A stretch of 64,000 bases of DNA from Parapristionchus giblindavisi (lineage: Eukaryota > Nematoda > Chromadorea > Rhabditida > Diplogasteridae): positions 744,001 through 808,000 of the forward strand of contig CALSFV010000026.1 in assembly GCA_943737045.1 (NCBI GenBank), written 5' to 3'. Numbering within the stretch: position 1 is the first letter of the stretch; every line of letters begins with the position of its first letter. The notes below the pieces were generated by a model. The model saw only the letters and a list, made by a program, of their open reading frames with translations, did no database searches and was not told where the DNA came from. Below, piece by piece: positions 46,606 through 56,819 of this stretch. Position numbers and translations under genes: made by a program.

Positions 46606-47335
46606 GTATCCGAAAGTTTAATGGATACGCCTCACTATAAGGTCCACGTCTCATAGATCACTAGAGAACCCCAGCCAGGTTAAGTTTGCTGTAACTCCAC
46701 TCAGAACTGCCACACAGTTCAGCGTATTCTAAAATGTAATGGATACGCCTTACCGTAGAGTTTCGGTCTTTAAGACCACTAGAGAACCCCAGCCAGGTGA
46801 GTATGCTGCAGACCAATTCCGGTGGTCGTATGCATGAACACCGGAAAACTTTTTTCCTGGAAAATTTGACGTTAGCAGAGATGTGCATTTTTCGTTTTTC
46901 GATACTTTCTCAAAAAAGTTTTCAAAAATAAATCGAAAAATACTTTCACATAAAAAAAATCATGAATATTAAAAAATTTATGACATTTTTACAAAAAAAT
47001 CATAAAATTGTGAAAACACTGTTTAAATATTTTTTCGAATTTTTCTTTTTTTTAAAATAAAAATTCGAAAATTTTAAAATATTTTTCTTTTTTCTATTTT
47101 TTCTCGAAAATCTTTTTCCACACATCCCTGGTCGTTAGCGTAGGCGGAAGCGTTTTTTTTTATTTTTATTTTTATTTTTTTTCCAAAAATACTCCGCCTA
47201 CGATAATGACGTCACATTTTCCTGTAAAACGGTTTTCCGTTTTTCATGCATACGACCACAGCTTAGAACGGTCATACAGGGCAGCGTATTCTAAAGCGCA
47301 ATGTCCAAGCTTTATCGTAGAGTTCTGGTCTTTAC
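46606..47335. repeat. ~120-bp repeat, three imperfect copies, interrupted by a fold-back MITE
   Basis: Copies near 46606, 46725 and 47285 share GTATTCTAAA, ATGGATACGCC, GGTCTTTAAGACC and ACTAGAGAACCCCAGCCAGG. The third is separated by the MITE at 46824-47257 and cut again by the one at 47336. Confidence 0.65.
46824..47257. mobile_element. 434-bp fold-back MITE
   Basis: GGTCGTATGCATGAA at the left is mirrored by TTTCATGCATACGACC at the right. Arms continue with CCGGAAAAC..CTGGAAAAT and ATTTTCCTG..GTTTTCCG; the centre is very AT-rich. No clear target duplication was assigned. Confidence 0.75.
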
Positions 47336-47581
47336 CATAGGTCGAAAAGCATGTTACAAAGTACCAAGTCTGACCGCATTTTGAGCCAAAAATTCCCAAA
47401 AATCGGAAAACCTGACCGCATTTTGAGCCAAAAAATCCCAAAAATCGGAAAACCTGACCGCATTTTGAGCCAAAAATTCCCAAAAATCGGAAAACCTGAC
47501 CGCATTTTGAGCCAAAAATTCCCAAAAATCGGAAAACCTGACCGCATTTTGTAAGCCGATAACCTAGTTATTCGACCTATG
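47336..47581. mobile_element. MITE with internal 42-bp minisatellite, copy 1
   Basis: Ends CATAGGTCGAAAAG and TTCGACCTATG are inverted. The body holds four 42-bp units (TGACCGCATTTTGAGCC then AAAAATTCCCAAAAATCGG). The 14-residue repeat ORFs on both strands follow from 42 being divisible by 3. Confidence 0.85.
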
Positions 47582-47747
47582 ACTAGAGACTAGATACACT
47601 AGAGACCCCAGCCAGGTGAGTTTAGTGTGGGATGATGAGAACATAACAAAACCGTTTATGTATTCTTCCACACACTTCCTTTCCTTTCGCTACTACAATC
47701 ACGACGGGAAGTGGCGAAAGGAAAGGAAGAACAAAGGTGTGATCACA

Positions 47748-47923
47748 CATGGGCGCCGACATGGGGGTGCCCCTGTAAAATAAGGGCTTTTGTAAAATTT
47801 GGGATGCCCCCTGTAAAAATGACGTTTAGATGAAATTTTTGGAAAAAAAAGTGAATGTAAAATTAAGCATTTTTCGTTCGGGTTCCCCCTGTAGAATCGA
47901 GCTCGAGGTACCCCGCCCATGTA
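47748..47923. mobile_element. MITE, family F1, third copy
   Basis: ATGGGCGCCGACATGGGGGT ... GAGGTACCCCGCCCATGT; flanking ATCACAC occurs on both sides. Confidence 0.75.
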
Positions 47924-47934
47924 TCACACCGTGT

Positions 47935-48366
47935 GATGAAGAGAAGATGATATCTCCTTTTCATCCACCTTCCCTCCCCTCTCTTTTCTATCCCCCTCTC
48001 TTACCATCCCCTTCCCTTCCCCATCTCTCCCCCTCCCCTCTCCCCTTCTCCATCTCTCCCCCTTCCCCATCTCCCCCCCCCCCCTCCCCTCCCCTCTCTC
48101 CTTCCCCATCTCTCCCTCAGGCCCTCTGTAAAATGACCATTTTTCGTGCCCCGTATGGAATCGAGAACCAGGTACCCCGCCCATGTATGCCCCTCACCCC
48201 TACTCCCCCCCCCCCCCCTAACTCCTCCCCCTCACTCCCCCTTCCCCTGCTCTCCCCCTTCCCAAGGAGTCGAAGAGGAGAGAAGACGAGTTGAAGAAGA
48301 GGTTGGTTTTTTATACTGTATTTGTACTGAAGACGAATGGAATGAATTTATTAGCTATTGTTTCAG
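47935..48366. other. C/T-rich low-complexity tract with F1 remnant
   Basis: 47950-48110 and 48195-48265 are CCCT/CTCC-rich. 48119-48189 is the right third of an F1 MITE (ACCATTTTTCGTGCC ... CCCGCCCATGTATG). Possible short exons at 48277-48300 and 48367-48446 have GT/AG borders but do not join in an open frame. Confidence 0.6.
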
Positions 48367-48496
48367 ACCGAGTCTACCCACAAGTATGATGTCCTCCACG
48401 ATTCTGTTCGTGTTGATGGCTCCACAACGACGTTCCCTCGTGCAAGGTAATACAATGAATTATTGATTGATCGCTACCGTATACGTATATTTGTGC

Positions 48497-48810
48497 TTTG
48501 TCGTTCATTGTTTGTATTGAGAAACATACCTGTAGCGGTGTTCCTTGGATGTGATATGCCCAGGCATGAGATTCCGTTTTGAACTGTAGGGATACTGTAG
48601 AGAGTTGAGCTAAAAAACAAACTATCAATCAATAATGAATTCTGCCACAACTTGCTACAGTATCCCTAAAAGTATCGCTACCTCACATTCAATGAAGACC
48701 GACTTCAGACAAATGTTCTATGCATACTCCGAAAAATTTTAAAATCGGGCAAGCCATCTTTCTGTAGCTTGATTTCGGTCACGAGGCTATATTTTGAATT
48801 TGAGTGTGCC
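48497..48810. repeat. Dispersed repeat related to 50265-50500 and (inverted) 50936-51130
   Basis: Shared words are TCAATCAATAATGA, CAACTTGCTACAGTA and CCTCACATTCAA. The copy at 50936 is in the opposite orientation. Confidence 0.6.
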
Positions 48811-48848
48811 TGGAGAATAAGGAATGAATAATATACTATGATGTTCAG

Positions 48849-49174
48849 GTGCAAAGCTCGAAGACGCTCAAGTTTGCGAAGAATTTCGTCGTCTTCTTCT
48901 ACCGCTTCTGTGTCGTGCACGGAGCCCAGACTCTTGCTACGGTACGGTATTGATTGAATGATTGTTTATCGATTGATCTCGAGGAATTTATTGATTGATT
49001 GATCTGATTGCAGGCTCTCGAGCAGATTCAGATGGGAATGTTCCGCATGGTCGTTGAGAAGGTGAGAATATCAATGGGAATATCAATGGAAATGATTATT
49101 TTTTAAAATATTTTCAGAGTCATCTTGATCTCCCCTCGATTCCACCACGAATCTTCTCACGCGTGCTTGAACAG
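48849..49174 (+). pseudogene. Exportin-2 (CSE1)-like exon trio, partial
   Basis: Exportin-2 returns importin-alpha to the cytoplasm and is a HEAT-repeat protein of about 970 residues. Exons 48849-48941, 49014-49061 and 49118-49174 are all in phase 0. They read SSKTLKFAKNFVVFFYRFC, ALEQIQMGMFRMVVEK and LPSIPPRIFSRVLEQ. The order fits the late-middle part of CSE1, where SKTTKF..F.VF is followed by LQEI..GIQPKMFGMVLEK and then a P-rich turn. Only this short part is present; a big fold-back element follows at about 49250, so it is read as a gene fragment. The match rests on a few short conserved runs. Confidence 0.5.
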
Positions 49175-49249
49175 GTAATACAGATTGAAATTAAAATATA
49201 TTCATGTATAAAGTATTTGTCCTTTGTTGCTCATTGTTTGTAGTATGAC

Positions 49250-50225
49250 ATAAGATGCCGTTTGCGTAAGAGTCGAACAAGGCTTGGCACAGACCAAAAA
49301 TTTAGATTCCCTCAAAACTTGTGCATAGGGGTTATCGACCACGCTCATGAAGATGGGCATAGTCATTTTGGCCCCAGTGGTCCCGCAACGCCCGGTGGGA
49401 ATACGGTAAAATCACCTTTTTAAGCCGTTCTCGGTCCATGGTTGATCTAGATGGATGAAAATTGGGCGCCTGGTGCAGAATTCAATGGAAATGAAGGCTG
49501 TCTACTTCATTTGTTTTGAAATTATTACAAAAAACTCGTATAGTGCAACTTTTGATGGAGACGTTTGCGCCCCTGACGAGTACCACCGTTCGAACCGGAG
49601 TGACGAGAGGATTCCAACTATGTATTTTGAGCTCATATCTCCGTTGGAAGGCCAATATTGCTTCGATATAGTGATCTGCATCTGAAAGCAGTCACCCTCC
49701 GAAACATGTTTAACATGTATGAGTGGCGAGAGAGCGTGCGGAAATGAGAGAGTGTGAGGGAGCGCGCGGCGTAAACAACTCCTCGTGATCACTATATTGA
49801 GGCAATATTAGCCGTACAACGGAGATATGAGCTCGAAATACATCGTTGGAATCCTCTCGTCACGCCGGTTCGAACGGTGGTACTCGTCAAGGGCGCAAAC
49901 GTCTCCATCAAAAGTTGCACTATACGAGCTTTTTGTAAAAATTTCAAAACAAATGAAGTAGACAGCCGTCATTTCCATTGAATTCTGCACCAGGCGCCCC
50001 ATTTTCATCCATCTAGATCAACCATGGACCGAGAACGGCTTAAAAAGGTGATTTTACCGTAATCCCACCCGGGCGTTGCGGGACCACTGGGGCCAAAATG
50101 ACTATGCCCATCTTCATCAGCGTGGTCGATAACCCCTATGCACAAGTTTTGAGGGTATCGAAATTTTTGGTCTGTGCCAAGCCCCCTCCAGATTTGCCCG
50201 ACTCTTACGCAAACGGCCTCATAAC
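49250..50225. mobile_element. ~0.97-kb fold-back element, family FB-G, copy 1
   Basis: GCCGTTTGCGTAAGAGTCG at 49257 is mirrored by CGACTCTTACGCAAACGGC ending at 50217. The arms match over more than 400 bp, including GATGAAGATGGGCATAGTCA and its reverse complement. Exact ends are uncertain by about 10 bp. No transposase. Confidence 0.85.
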
Positions 50226-50635
50226 TGTTGCAACGGTGTTGGTTGGATATGAGATATCACTGCGTCAAATGCCGTTTTGATCAATAGGAATACTGTAGAA
50301 AGTTGGTATATCGATCAATCAATAATGATATCTTGTCACAACTTACTACAGTACTCCAAAAACTATGCGTACCTCACATTCAACGAATGTCGCCTTCAGG
50401 CATGTGTTTATGTATAATCAGAGATTTAGAACCCGGGCAAGGCAGCTTTCTGTAGTTTGGTTTCAATCATGTGGCTAGATTTTTGTCGAATTTGAATGTG
50501 CGTGACTCGCCCATTTGGCATAATCATTGGCCAGAAGCCATATGATTGAAACTAAACTAGAAAAAGCTATCTTGGTCAGGTTTTATAATTATTTGAATAT
50601 ACATAGCCTGAAGTCGATCTTCCTTGAATGTGAGG

Positions 50636-50935
50636 TATTATAGAATTACAAAAGTTTTGCACACACCGCGCCAAATGCCGAATATAGTAAACTTCTCCAC
50701 CGTTGAGAAAAACGCACTCCAAAATTTTCGCCAACTTTCGGAAGGGTTTTCCGAACGTTTTGTCAATGCATATAATTTTATTTTTGCTGAAAGTCCAATG
50801 AAATGACGTGTAAACGCAATAAAATTCGATAAAATAAGCGAAAATTAAATGTCGCGCGAATAAGTGGGCGGAGTCAGAGTATTGCGCGGCAAATGCGGAA
50901 TTTGTATTGTTCGGACAATTTTAATTCTATAATAG
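50636..50935. mobile_element. 300-bp MITE with 13-bp ends (TATTATAGAATTA), copy 1
   Basis: Left TATTATAGAATTACAAAA, right TTTTAATTCTATAATA. The body is not palindromic. This element marks the left edge of the 4.5-kb duplicated segment. Confidence 0.75.
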
Positions 50936-51239
50936 CCCTAGTTTTAGGGGTACTGTAGCAAGTTATGGCAGAATTCATTATTGATTGATAGTTAGTCCAA
51001 CTTTCTACAGTATCCCAAGAGATCAAAGAGATATCTCACGCCTTGGCATCTCACATTCAAAGAACAACGTCACAGGCATGTTCCATACTATAAACAATGA
51101 ACAATAAGACAAAAATACTGTATGCATGATGAAACTATTTGTTTGATTGGCTGATTTATTGATTTCATTTACTATATCTGTACAGTACAAATTTTGTATG
51201 CTACAGTGGATGAGAAAAAACAAAGTAAAGTTGTTGCTT

Positions 51240-51365
51240 GATGAACTATCTGATCTTTGATCTCTCTGATCTTTGATCTCTCCGATCTTTCATATCTCTG
51301 ATCTTTGATCTCTCCGATCTTTGATCTCTCTGATCTTTGATCTCTCTAATCTTTGATCTCTGATC
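51240..51365. repeat. 16-bp GATCTTTGATCTCTCT tandem repeat in an intron
   Basis: About seven units with TCTCTGATC/TCTCCGATC variation, ending just before the TTTGCAG acceptor of the next exon. Confidence 0.85.
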
Positions 51366-51865
51366 GTTTGCAGCCACTGGTCAACCCGAACACGAGCGAG
51401 GGAGCGAGACGATGCACTTTGAATGCGCGACGTCGGGCAAGCCCACGCCCACCCTTCACCTTCTACAAGAATGGCGTCGGTGAGTGGTGAAATAACTAAT
51501 TAAAATAGAAATAGATCATAAAAGATGTACTCATATAATTATTCTTGGGCGTGAATGGTGTATTGTGGTGTACTTTACCTCCTGTAAGGAATGGCTGGAG
51601 CTAATTTGATCAGAGTGCCGAAAGCTGTATGTAGAGAACGTGTTGAAATCCAGTCGTAGTAGTTATTGATTGATTATTGATGATGATTATTGATTGATTT
51701 TGTCGTTGCAGAACTACAGCTCAAGGGTGGAGTGGAGACAGACGAGCGCTGCTTGAATGTATGATGATTATTGATTATTGATTGATTTGCCTTTACATTT
51801 GATCTACAACAGCGGTGTGCAATGATCACTACATCGTGGTTCAAGGGGATCTAGCTAGCGAGCTA

Positions 51866-53500
51866 TAGTGTAGCCTAAAAGTCATGGGACACTTTTTCAT
51901 TTTTTAATAACTTTTGATCCAGGAAAGCATCAAGCTGATCTTTTGAGTCAATGTACAGAATTTATCAGAGAATATTACCATGATGTGTTGGTATAATTAA
52001 ATTAATTCACTGATGCGTCGTGATGACGCTATCGAAATACACTTTTTTTGAAAATTTACATTTCTTTACAGTGAAGGTCCTGTTCTTCTGAAACATTGTG
52101 GGAGTGTAGACGTCTACTAATTCTGCACAGGCACAAAAACCGGAATAGCTCTGGCTCCGTTTCGAGCTGTAGCCTGGTTGCAAATTTGACCCCGAAAATA
52201 TGAAACTCAGCTTCAAGATGTGCTAACGACCCGTTCTAAGCGCCAAAATGATGCTGTGATGTGTTGTTTATTCCAGATTATGGTAGTCATAGCTCTTCAT
52301 TCGCCCTCACGATATGAAAAATACATTTTTACTGAATTTGAAACCCTACCGTCCAGTGGGTCTTCTAAAAATATGGTTCCTCAGCAATTTCACAGCTCCT
52401 ATGCGTGTTAAAAATGTTCACTATAGTTTTTACACTATTGCTGATCTTTGATTTTTGTACTTTGATTTTTAGTCGCTGCAACCGAGTACATCTCAGCAGA
52501 ACGTATGCTGCGGGTAGGAAACGAATCGTAACTAAACCAGAATAAGGGAAATAAATATATGATGCATTGCAAAACTGCTTGCACAGGAACCACAATTTTA
52601 GAAGACTTGACCTCTGAACGGTAGGGTCTTAAAATCAGTCCTTCCAAAAAAATTCTTTTTATGCTCCGAGGGCAAATGACGAGCTATGACTACCATAATC
52701 TGGGAATAAACATCACTCCTTAGTAGCATCATTTCCGCACTTAGAACGGGATATTAGCACACCTAGAAGCTGAGTTTAACATTTTGGTGATCAAATTTTC
52801 AACCACCCTAAAGCACGAAAACGGAGTCAGAGCTATTCCCGTTTTTGTGCCTGTGCAGTCCTAGTAGATCTCTACACTCTTACAATGTTTCAGAAGAACA
52901 GGACCTTTCACTAAAGAAATGAAGTGCTTAGAGGAATGATGAAAGTAAGACCGATTAATGAAAAGATCCGAGAGAAAAGACTGAGATGGTACGGACATGT
53001 GAAGAGGAGAGATAGAGACCATGTATGCAGAAGGATGATACAATACGCGCCACAAGGAAGAAGACCAAGAGGAAGACCGAAGCTCAGATGGACGGAATTG
53101 ATCAAGAAGGACTTCAAGGAACTCAAGCTGACGGAACGACACACGCTGAATCGACTACTATGGCACACGAAGACTAGTTTTCCTGACCCCGTTTAACGTG
53201 ATAAGAAGAAGCCCATACCACCCCCTTGCTTTCTTATACAGGAAAATAAATGATTTGATTTGATTTGATTTGATTTGAGGACCTTTCACTAGAGAAATAA
53301 ATTTTTTTAAATGACGTGATGACGCTATCAAAAAACGTATTTTGATAGCATTATCACTACGCATCAGTGAACTAATTTAATTACACCAACACATCATTGT
53401 AATACTCCTTGATAAATTCTGTATATTGGCTAATAAGATCAGATTGCTCTTCTGGATCAAAAGTTATGATAAGTGTTCCATGACTTTTAGGCTACACTGT
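51866..53500. mobile_element. Tc1/mariner-like fold-back element, copy 1
   Basis: TAGTGTAGCCTAAAAGTCAT at the left is mirrored by ATGACTTTTAGGCTACACTG at the right. Arms of several hundred bp match, including CTTTTGATCCAGGAAAGCA and its complement. The end sequence resembles mariner ends. No transposase is present. It is interrupted by an RTE tail at 52924. Confidence 0.88.
52924..53278 (+). mobile_element. 5'-truncated RTE-type LINE tail inside the mariner-like element, copy 1
   Basis: A 90-residue frame reads EKIREKRLRWYGHVKRRDRD, RRPRGRPKLRWTELIKKD and TLNRLLWHTK, the typical C-terminus of RTE-clade polyproteins. The tail is a (TGATT)n microsatellite. Flanking copies of GGACCTTTCACTA[A/G]AGAAAT at 52901 and 53279 form a target duplication of about 20 bp, as for target-primed insertion. 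Confidence 0.88.
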
Positions 53501-53807
53501 GGTTAGCCAATAGCTAGCTAGTTTTCGAACGATTGAAAATCCGTGATCTTTGATCTTTCAGGGTCACGGTGGCGACGGCGAGAACGCCGTGTACCATTGC
53601 AAGGCGGAGAAGAAGCACGGCTACGTCTGGACCAGCTTCTACCTCAATCTGCTGGGTATGCAGAGATTTTATCGTTTTAAAGAAAATATATTGATTGTTT
53701 TATTTATTATTAGAGAAAAAAATGATCAAACGCAATGTTGCAAATGTTGTGCGCGCAGAATAAATCTACCCTGTATATTTATCCATTTATATTATTTTTT
53801 TATTTAT

Positions 53808-54132
53808 GTGGTGTTAATTTCTTGTAATTGGAAATTGTAAAAAGTGTGTTAATTTTGTCCTCTTGTAAAAAAAACGAACCACGAAAAAACGATTTTCCAG
53901 AAAAAAACTGGAACATTCTTGTAAAAAGCAAATATCTCCGCTATTTGTAGAGATTGAGACTTGAAACTTCGTTTATAAGTTTTTTTCGTGGTTTCTAACC
54001 CAAAAACCAAGTTTCAAGTCTCTAACTAGTCAGAGAAGCGAGATATTTGCTTTTTACAATGCTCTTTACAAGTGGACCTAATTAACACCCTTTTTACAAT
54101 TTCCAATTCCATTTACAAGAAATTAACACCAC
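53808..54132. mobile_element. 325-bp fold-back MITE in the Ig intron, copy 1
   Basis: GTGGTGTTAATTTCTTGTAA is mirrored by TTACAAGAAATTAACACCAC. Inner arms contain CAAATATCTCCGC and its imperfect complement. Confidence 0.85.
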
Positions 54133-54420
54133 GTTATTTACGCTTAGTAAGTAGTATGATATGTGTTTGCTCTGCAGCTTACAAGCCCGTGCTCGAGACG
54201 GAACCTGACGAGGAAGAGGCCGTCGTCGGCCAGAACGTCGAGCTCGTCTGTTGACTTTATCGCCTCGCCCAATGGAGGTGAGTGGAGAGGGTGGACCAAT
54301 GATATCTAAATTTAAAAACAATCTACTTAAATTACCTCACTGACTAGAAGTTTACTGCAACTTTACTACAACAGTATTATCACGCATGTCACCTAAGGAT
54401 TGACCAAAATCGTCTGCTTT

Positions 54421-55572
54421 ACTACACACTTTTGAGTTGACCCCCTCTTTTCTCCACGGTTTTCGATGGTCCTTGGGTAGGACATCCCTGAGCCAGAGTA
54501 GCAAGGACGGTAGATCAAGCCTCTCTGAAAGGAGTTCACGTCAAAGTTCGTCGTTGAGGCCCCTTCCGATGCGATTTTCACGGCTCACAGGAGAGCTAGG
54601 AAAAAGTGATCAACAGATGAAATGTGTAATTTCTCGAGTACTTTCAGATAAAATGTGAACATCCAACTTTTTGATTTTGTATCCCATAAGGAATTGATTT
54701 TGTCCCACAGTTCCGGGACCTATTTTGTTTTGGGCTCAATCGATATAGCTCGCCAATAGCCTTCATTTAAGCCCTTGGGAGCTGATTTAAGTTCATTTGG
54801 CTATATGACGGCCAAAAAACTGCATTTGAATGCTGGTAGATCACTAATGAAAGCCGCGGGTTGCTTTGATCTACTCGCCATTGTCGGCTAATTGACAAGA
54901 TTGTCCCGTAATATAATAGAGAATGGGCTAACGATCAATCTGACGTAGAGTCGCTCACCCAAGCTCGTTTTGTTCTCGCTGCAGCCAAACCAGCGAAATT
55001 ACTCTATTCCGATGGTTCCTGGTATGAATTGACCAATGAATGCTGTAGATATGAGAGAAAGTTCCAGTTCCCCCCCCCCCCCCACCTCCCCCCATTCTTC
55101 GAGAAACATAGATCAGTTGGCCAGAGATCCAGAGAGCTCTAAATTGAACTTTCTCTCATATCTACAGCATTCATCGGTTACTCCATACCAGGAACCATCG
55201 GAATGGACTAATATGGCTGGTATGGCTGCAGATCGTCAGCCCTTTCTACAGTATATTACAAACAAACAAAATGGGTCCCGGAACTGTGGAACAAAATCAA
55301 TTCCTTATGGGATACAAAATCAAAAAGTTGGATTTTCACATTTTATCTGAAAGTATTCGAGAAATTACACATTTCATCTATTGATCACTTTTTCCTAGCT
55401 CTCCTGTGAGCCGTGAAAATCGCAATGGAAGGCGCCTCAACGACGAACTTTGACGTGAGCTCCTGGAGAGATGCTTGATCTACCGTCCTTACTACTCTGG
55501 CTCAGGGATGTCCAACCCAAGGACCATCGAAAACCGTGGAGAACAGAGGGGGTCAACTCAAAAGTGTGTAGT
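54421..55572. mobile_element. 1.15-kb fold-back element, copy 1
   Basis: ACTACACACTTTTGAGTTGA is mirrored by TCAACTCAAAAGTGTGTAGT. Arms continue through CACGGTTTTCGATGGTCCTT and TTTCTCGAGTACTTTCAGAT with their complements. Confidence 0.88.
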
Positions 55573-55597
55573 GGAATCAGACAATCCGTAGCTGACA

Positions 55598-56819
55598 TGC
55601 GTGTTATGAGACCATTTGCATCGAAAAATGGTTGGCACAGGCCAAAAATTTTGATACCCTCAAAACTTGTGTGTAGGGGTTATCGCCCTCGCTGATGAAG
55701 ATGGGCATACTGATTTTGGCCCCAGTGGTCCCGCAAAGCCTGGGCGGGATTACGGTAACATCACTTTTTCAAGCCGTTCTCAGTCCATGGTTGAGCTAGA
55801 GGTATGAAAAGTGGGGTCCCGGGGCAGAATTCGATGGTGATGATGGCTGTCTACTTCATTTGTTTTGAAATTTGTCTTAAAAGTTCGGAATATGCAACTT
55901 TTGATTGAGACGGTTGCGGCCCTAGCGAGTATGACAGTTCGAACCGGCGGACGAGAGAATTCCAACGATATATTTTGAGCCCTTATCTCTGTCGAGAAAG
56001 CGTTCATTTGCTCGATATAATTATGTGCGCCTTGCAAGATGAGTCTCTCAATTCCGCACGCTATCTCGCACTCTCGAGAGTGACGAGAGAGCATGCGGAA
56101 ATGAGAGAGTGGCGAGGGAGCGCGCGGCATTAAGACGTAAACAACTCCTGATGCTGATGCAGATCACTATATCGAGCCAATGAAAGCTTTCTCGACGGAG
56201 ATAAGGGCTCAAAATACATCGTTGGAATCCTCTCGTCACGCCGGTTCGAACTGTCATACTCCTTAGGTTCGCAACCTTCTCAAACAAAAGTTGCATATTC
56301 AGAACTTTTGGAAAATTTTCAAAACAAATGAAGTAGACAGCCATCATCACCATCGAATTCTGCCCCAATACCCCAATTTTCATACCTCTATCTCAATCAT
56401 GGACTGAGAACGGCTTGAAAAGTGATGTTACCGTCATCCATAGGTCGAATAGCTAGGTTATCGGATTTTAAAATGCGGTCAGGTTTTTCAATTTTAGACA
56501 AATTTGGCTCAAAATGCGGTCAGGTTTTTTGATTTTTGTGAAATTTTGGCTCAAAATGCGGTCAGGTTTATCGATTTTTGGGAAATTTTTGGCTCAAAAT
56601 GCGGTCAGGCTTGGTACTTTGTAACCTACTTTTCGACCTATGCCGTCATCCCGCCCAGTGTTGCGGGACCAAAATGACCATGCACATTTTCATCAGCGAG
56701 GTCGATAACCCCTACACACAAGTTTTGAGGGTTTGAGGGTATCAAAATTTTTGGCCTGTCCCAACCCTCCCCCTGATTTGCCCGACTCTTACACAAAGGG
56801 CTTCATATACAGTACCGTG
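55598..56819. mobile_element. Fold-back element, family FB-G, copy 2 (interrupted)
   Basis: Same arms as 49250-50225 (TTGGCACAGGCCAAAAATTT, GGCCCCAGTGGTCCCGCAA). It is split by the MITE at 56439-56642, and its right end abuts the Tc1-like element at 56820. Confidence 0.78.
56439..56642. mobile_element. MITE with ~50-bp internal repeats, copy 2 (opposite orientation), 8-bp target duplication
   Basis: CATAGGTCGAATAG ... TTTTCGACCTATG with repeated GGCTCAAAATGCGGTCAGG. CCGTCATC lies at 56431-56438 and 56643-56650. It is the reverse-oriented relative of 47336-47581. Confidence 0.88.

Larger units (their letters stand above)
51374..54277 (+). pseudogene. Immunoglobulin-domain exons of a tandem-Ig protein, copy 1
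   Basis: Exons 51374-51479, 51712-51758, 53562-53655 and 54178-54277 have good splice borders and compatible phases. Exon 1 ends FTFYKNGV and exon 2 continues ELQLKGGVETDERC. Exon 3 reads ENAVYHCKAEKKHGYVWTSF, the Y-x-C-x-A-x-N/K-x-x-G end of an I-set Ig domain. Exon 4 starts the next domain (KPVLETEPDEEEAVVGQNVE, then LVC). Such tandem domains occur in giant muscle and extracellular matrix proteins. Defects: the centre of exon 1 reads as Ig (HFECATSGKPTP) only in a different frame from its ends, and an extra T makes TGA at 54252-54254, after which DFIASPNG is out of frame. Between exons 2 and 3 the intron is filled by the mariner-like element. Confidence 0.75.
50636..55145. repeat. 4.5-kb segmental duplication, copy 1
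   Basis: Nearly identical to 59494-64000 at an offset of 8,858-8,859 bp. Differences seen are single bases (such as CATGATG/ACATGATG near 51123), one A in GTGAAAGG near 60928, and a C run of 14 versus 10 near 55070. Copy 2 runs to the window end, so the true length may be greater. Confidence 0.95.

Noticed and set aside
47244..47554. Repeat proteins on both strands in the 42-bp minisatellite
   Set aside because: 42 is divisible by 3, so frames stay open by arithmetic; the tract lies inside a MITE.
47924..48294. Pro/Ser-rich and Gly/Arg-rich ORFs
   Set aside because: Translations of CCCT/CTCC low-complexity DNA.
49455..50008. Mirror-image ORFs (KIGRLVQNSMEMKAVYFICF and its near twin)
   Set aside because: They arise from the two arms of one fold-back element and match no protein family known to me.
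52861..53168. Minus-strand ORFs opposite the RTE tail
   Set aside because: Antisense shadows of the RTE frame on the plus strand.
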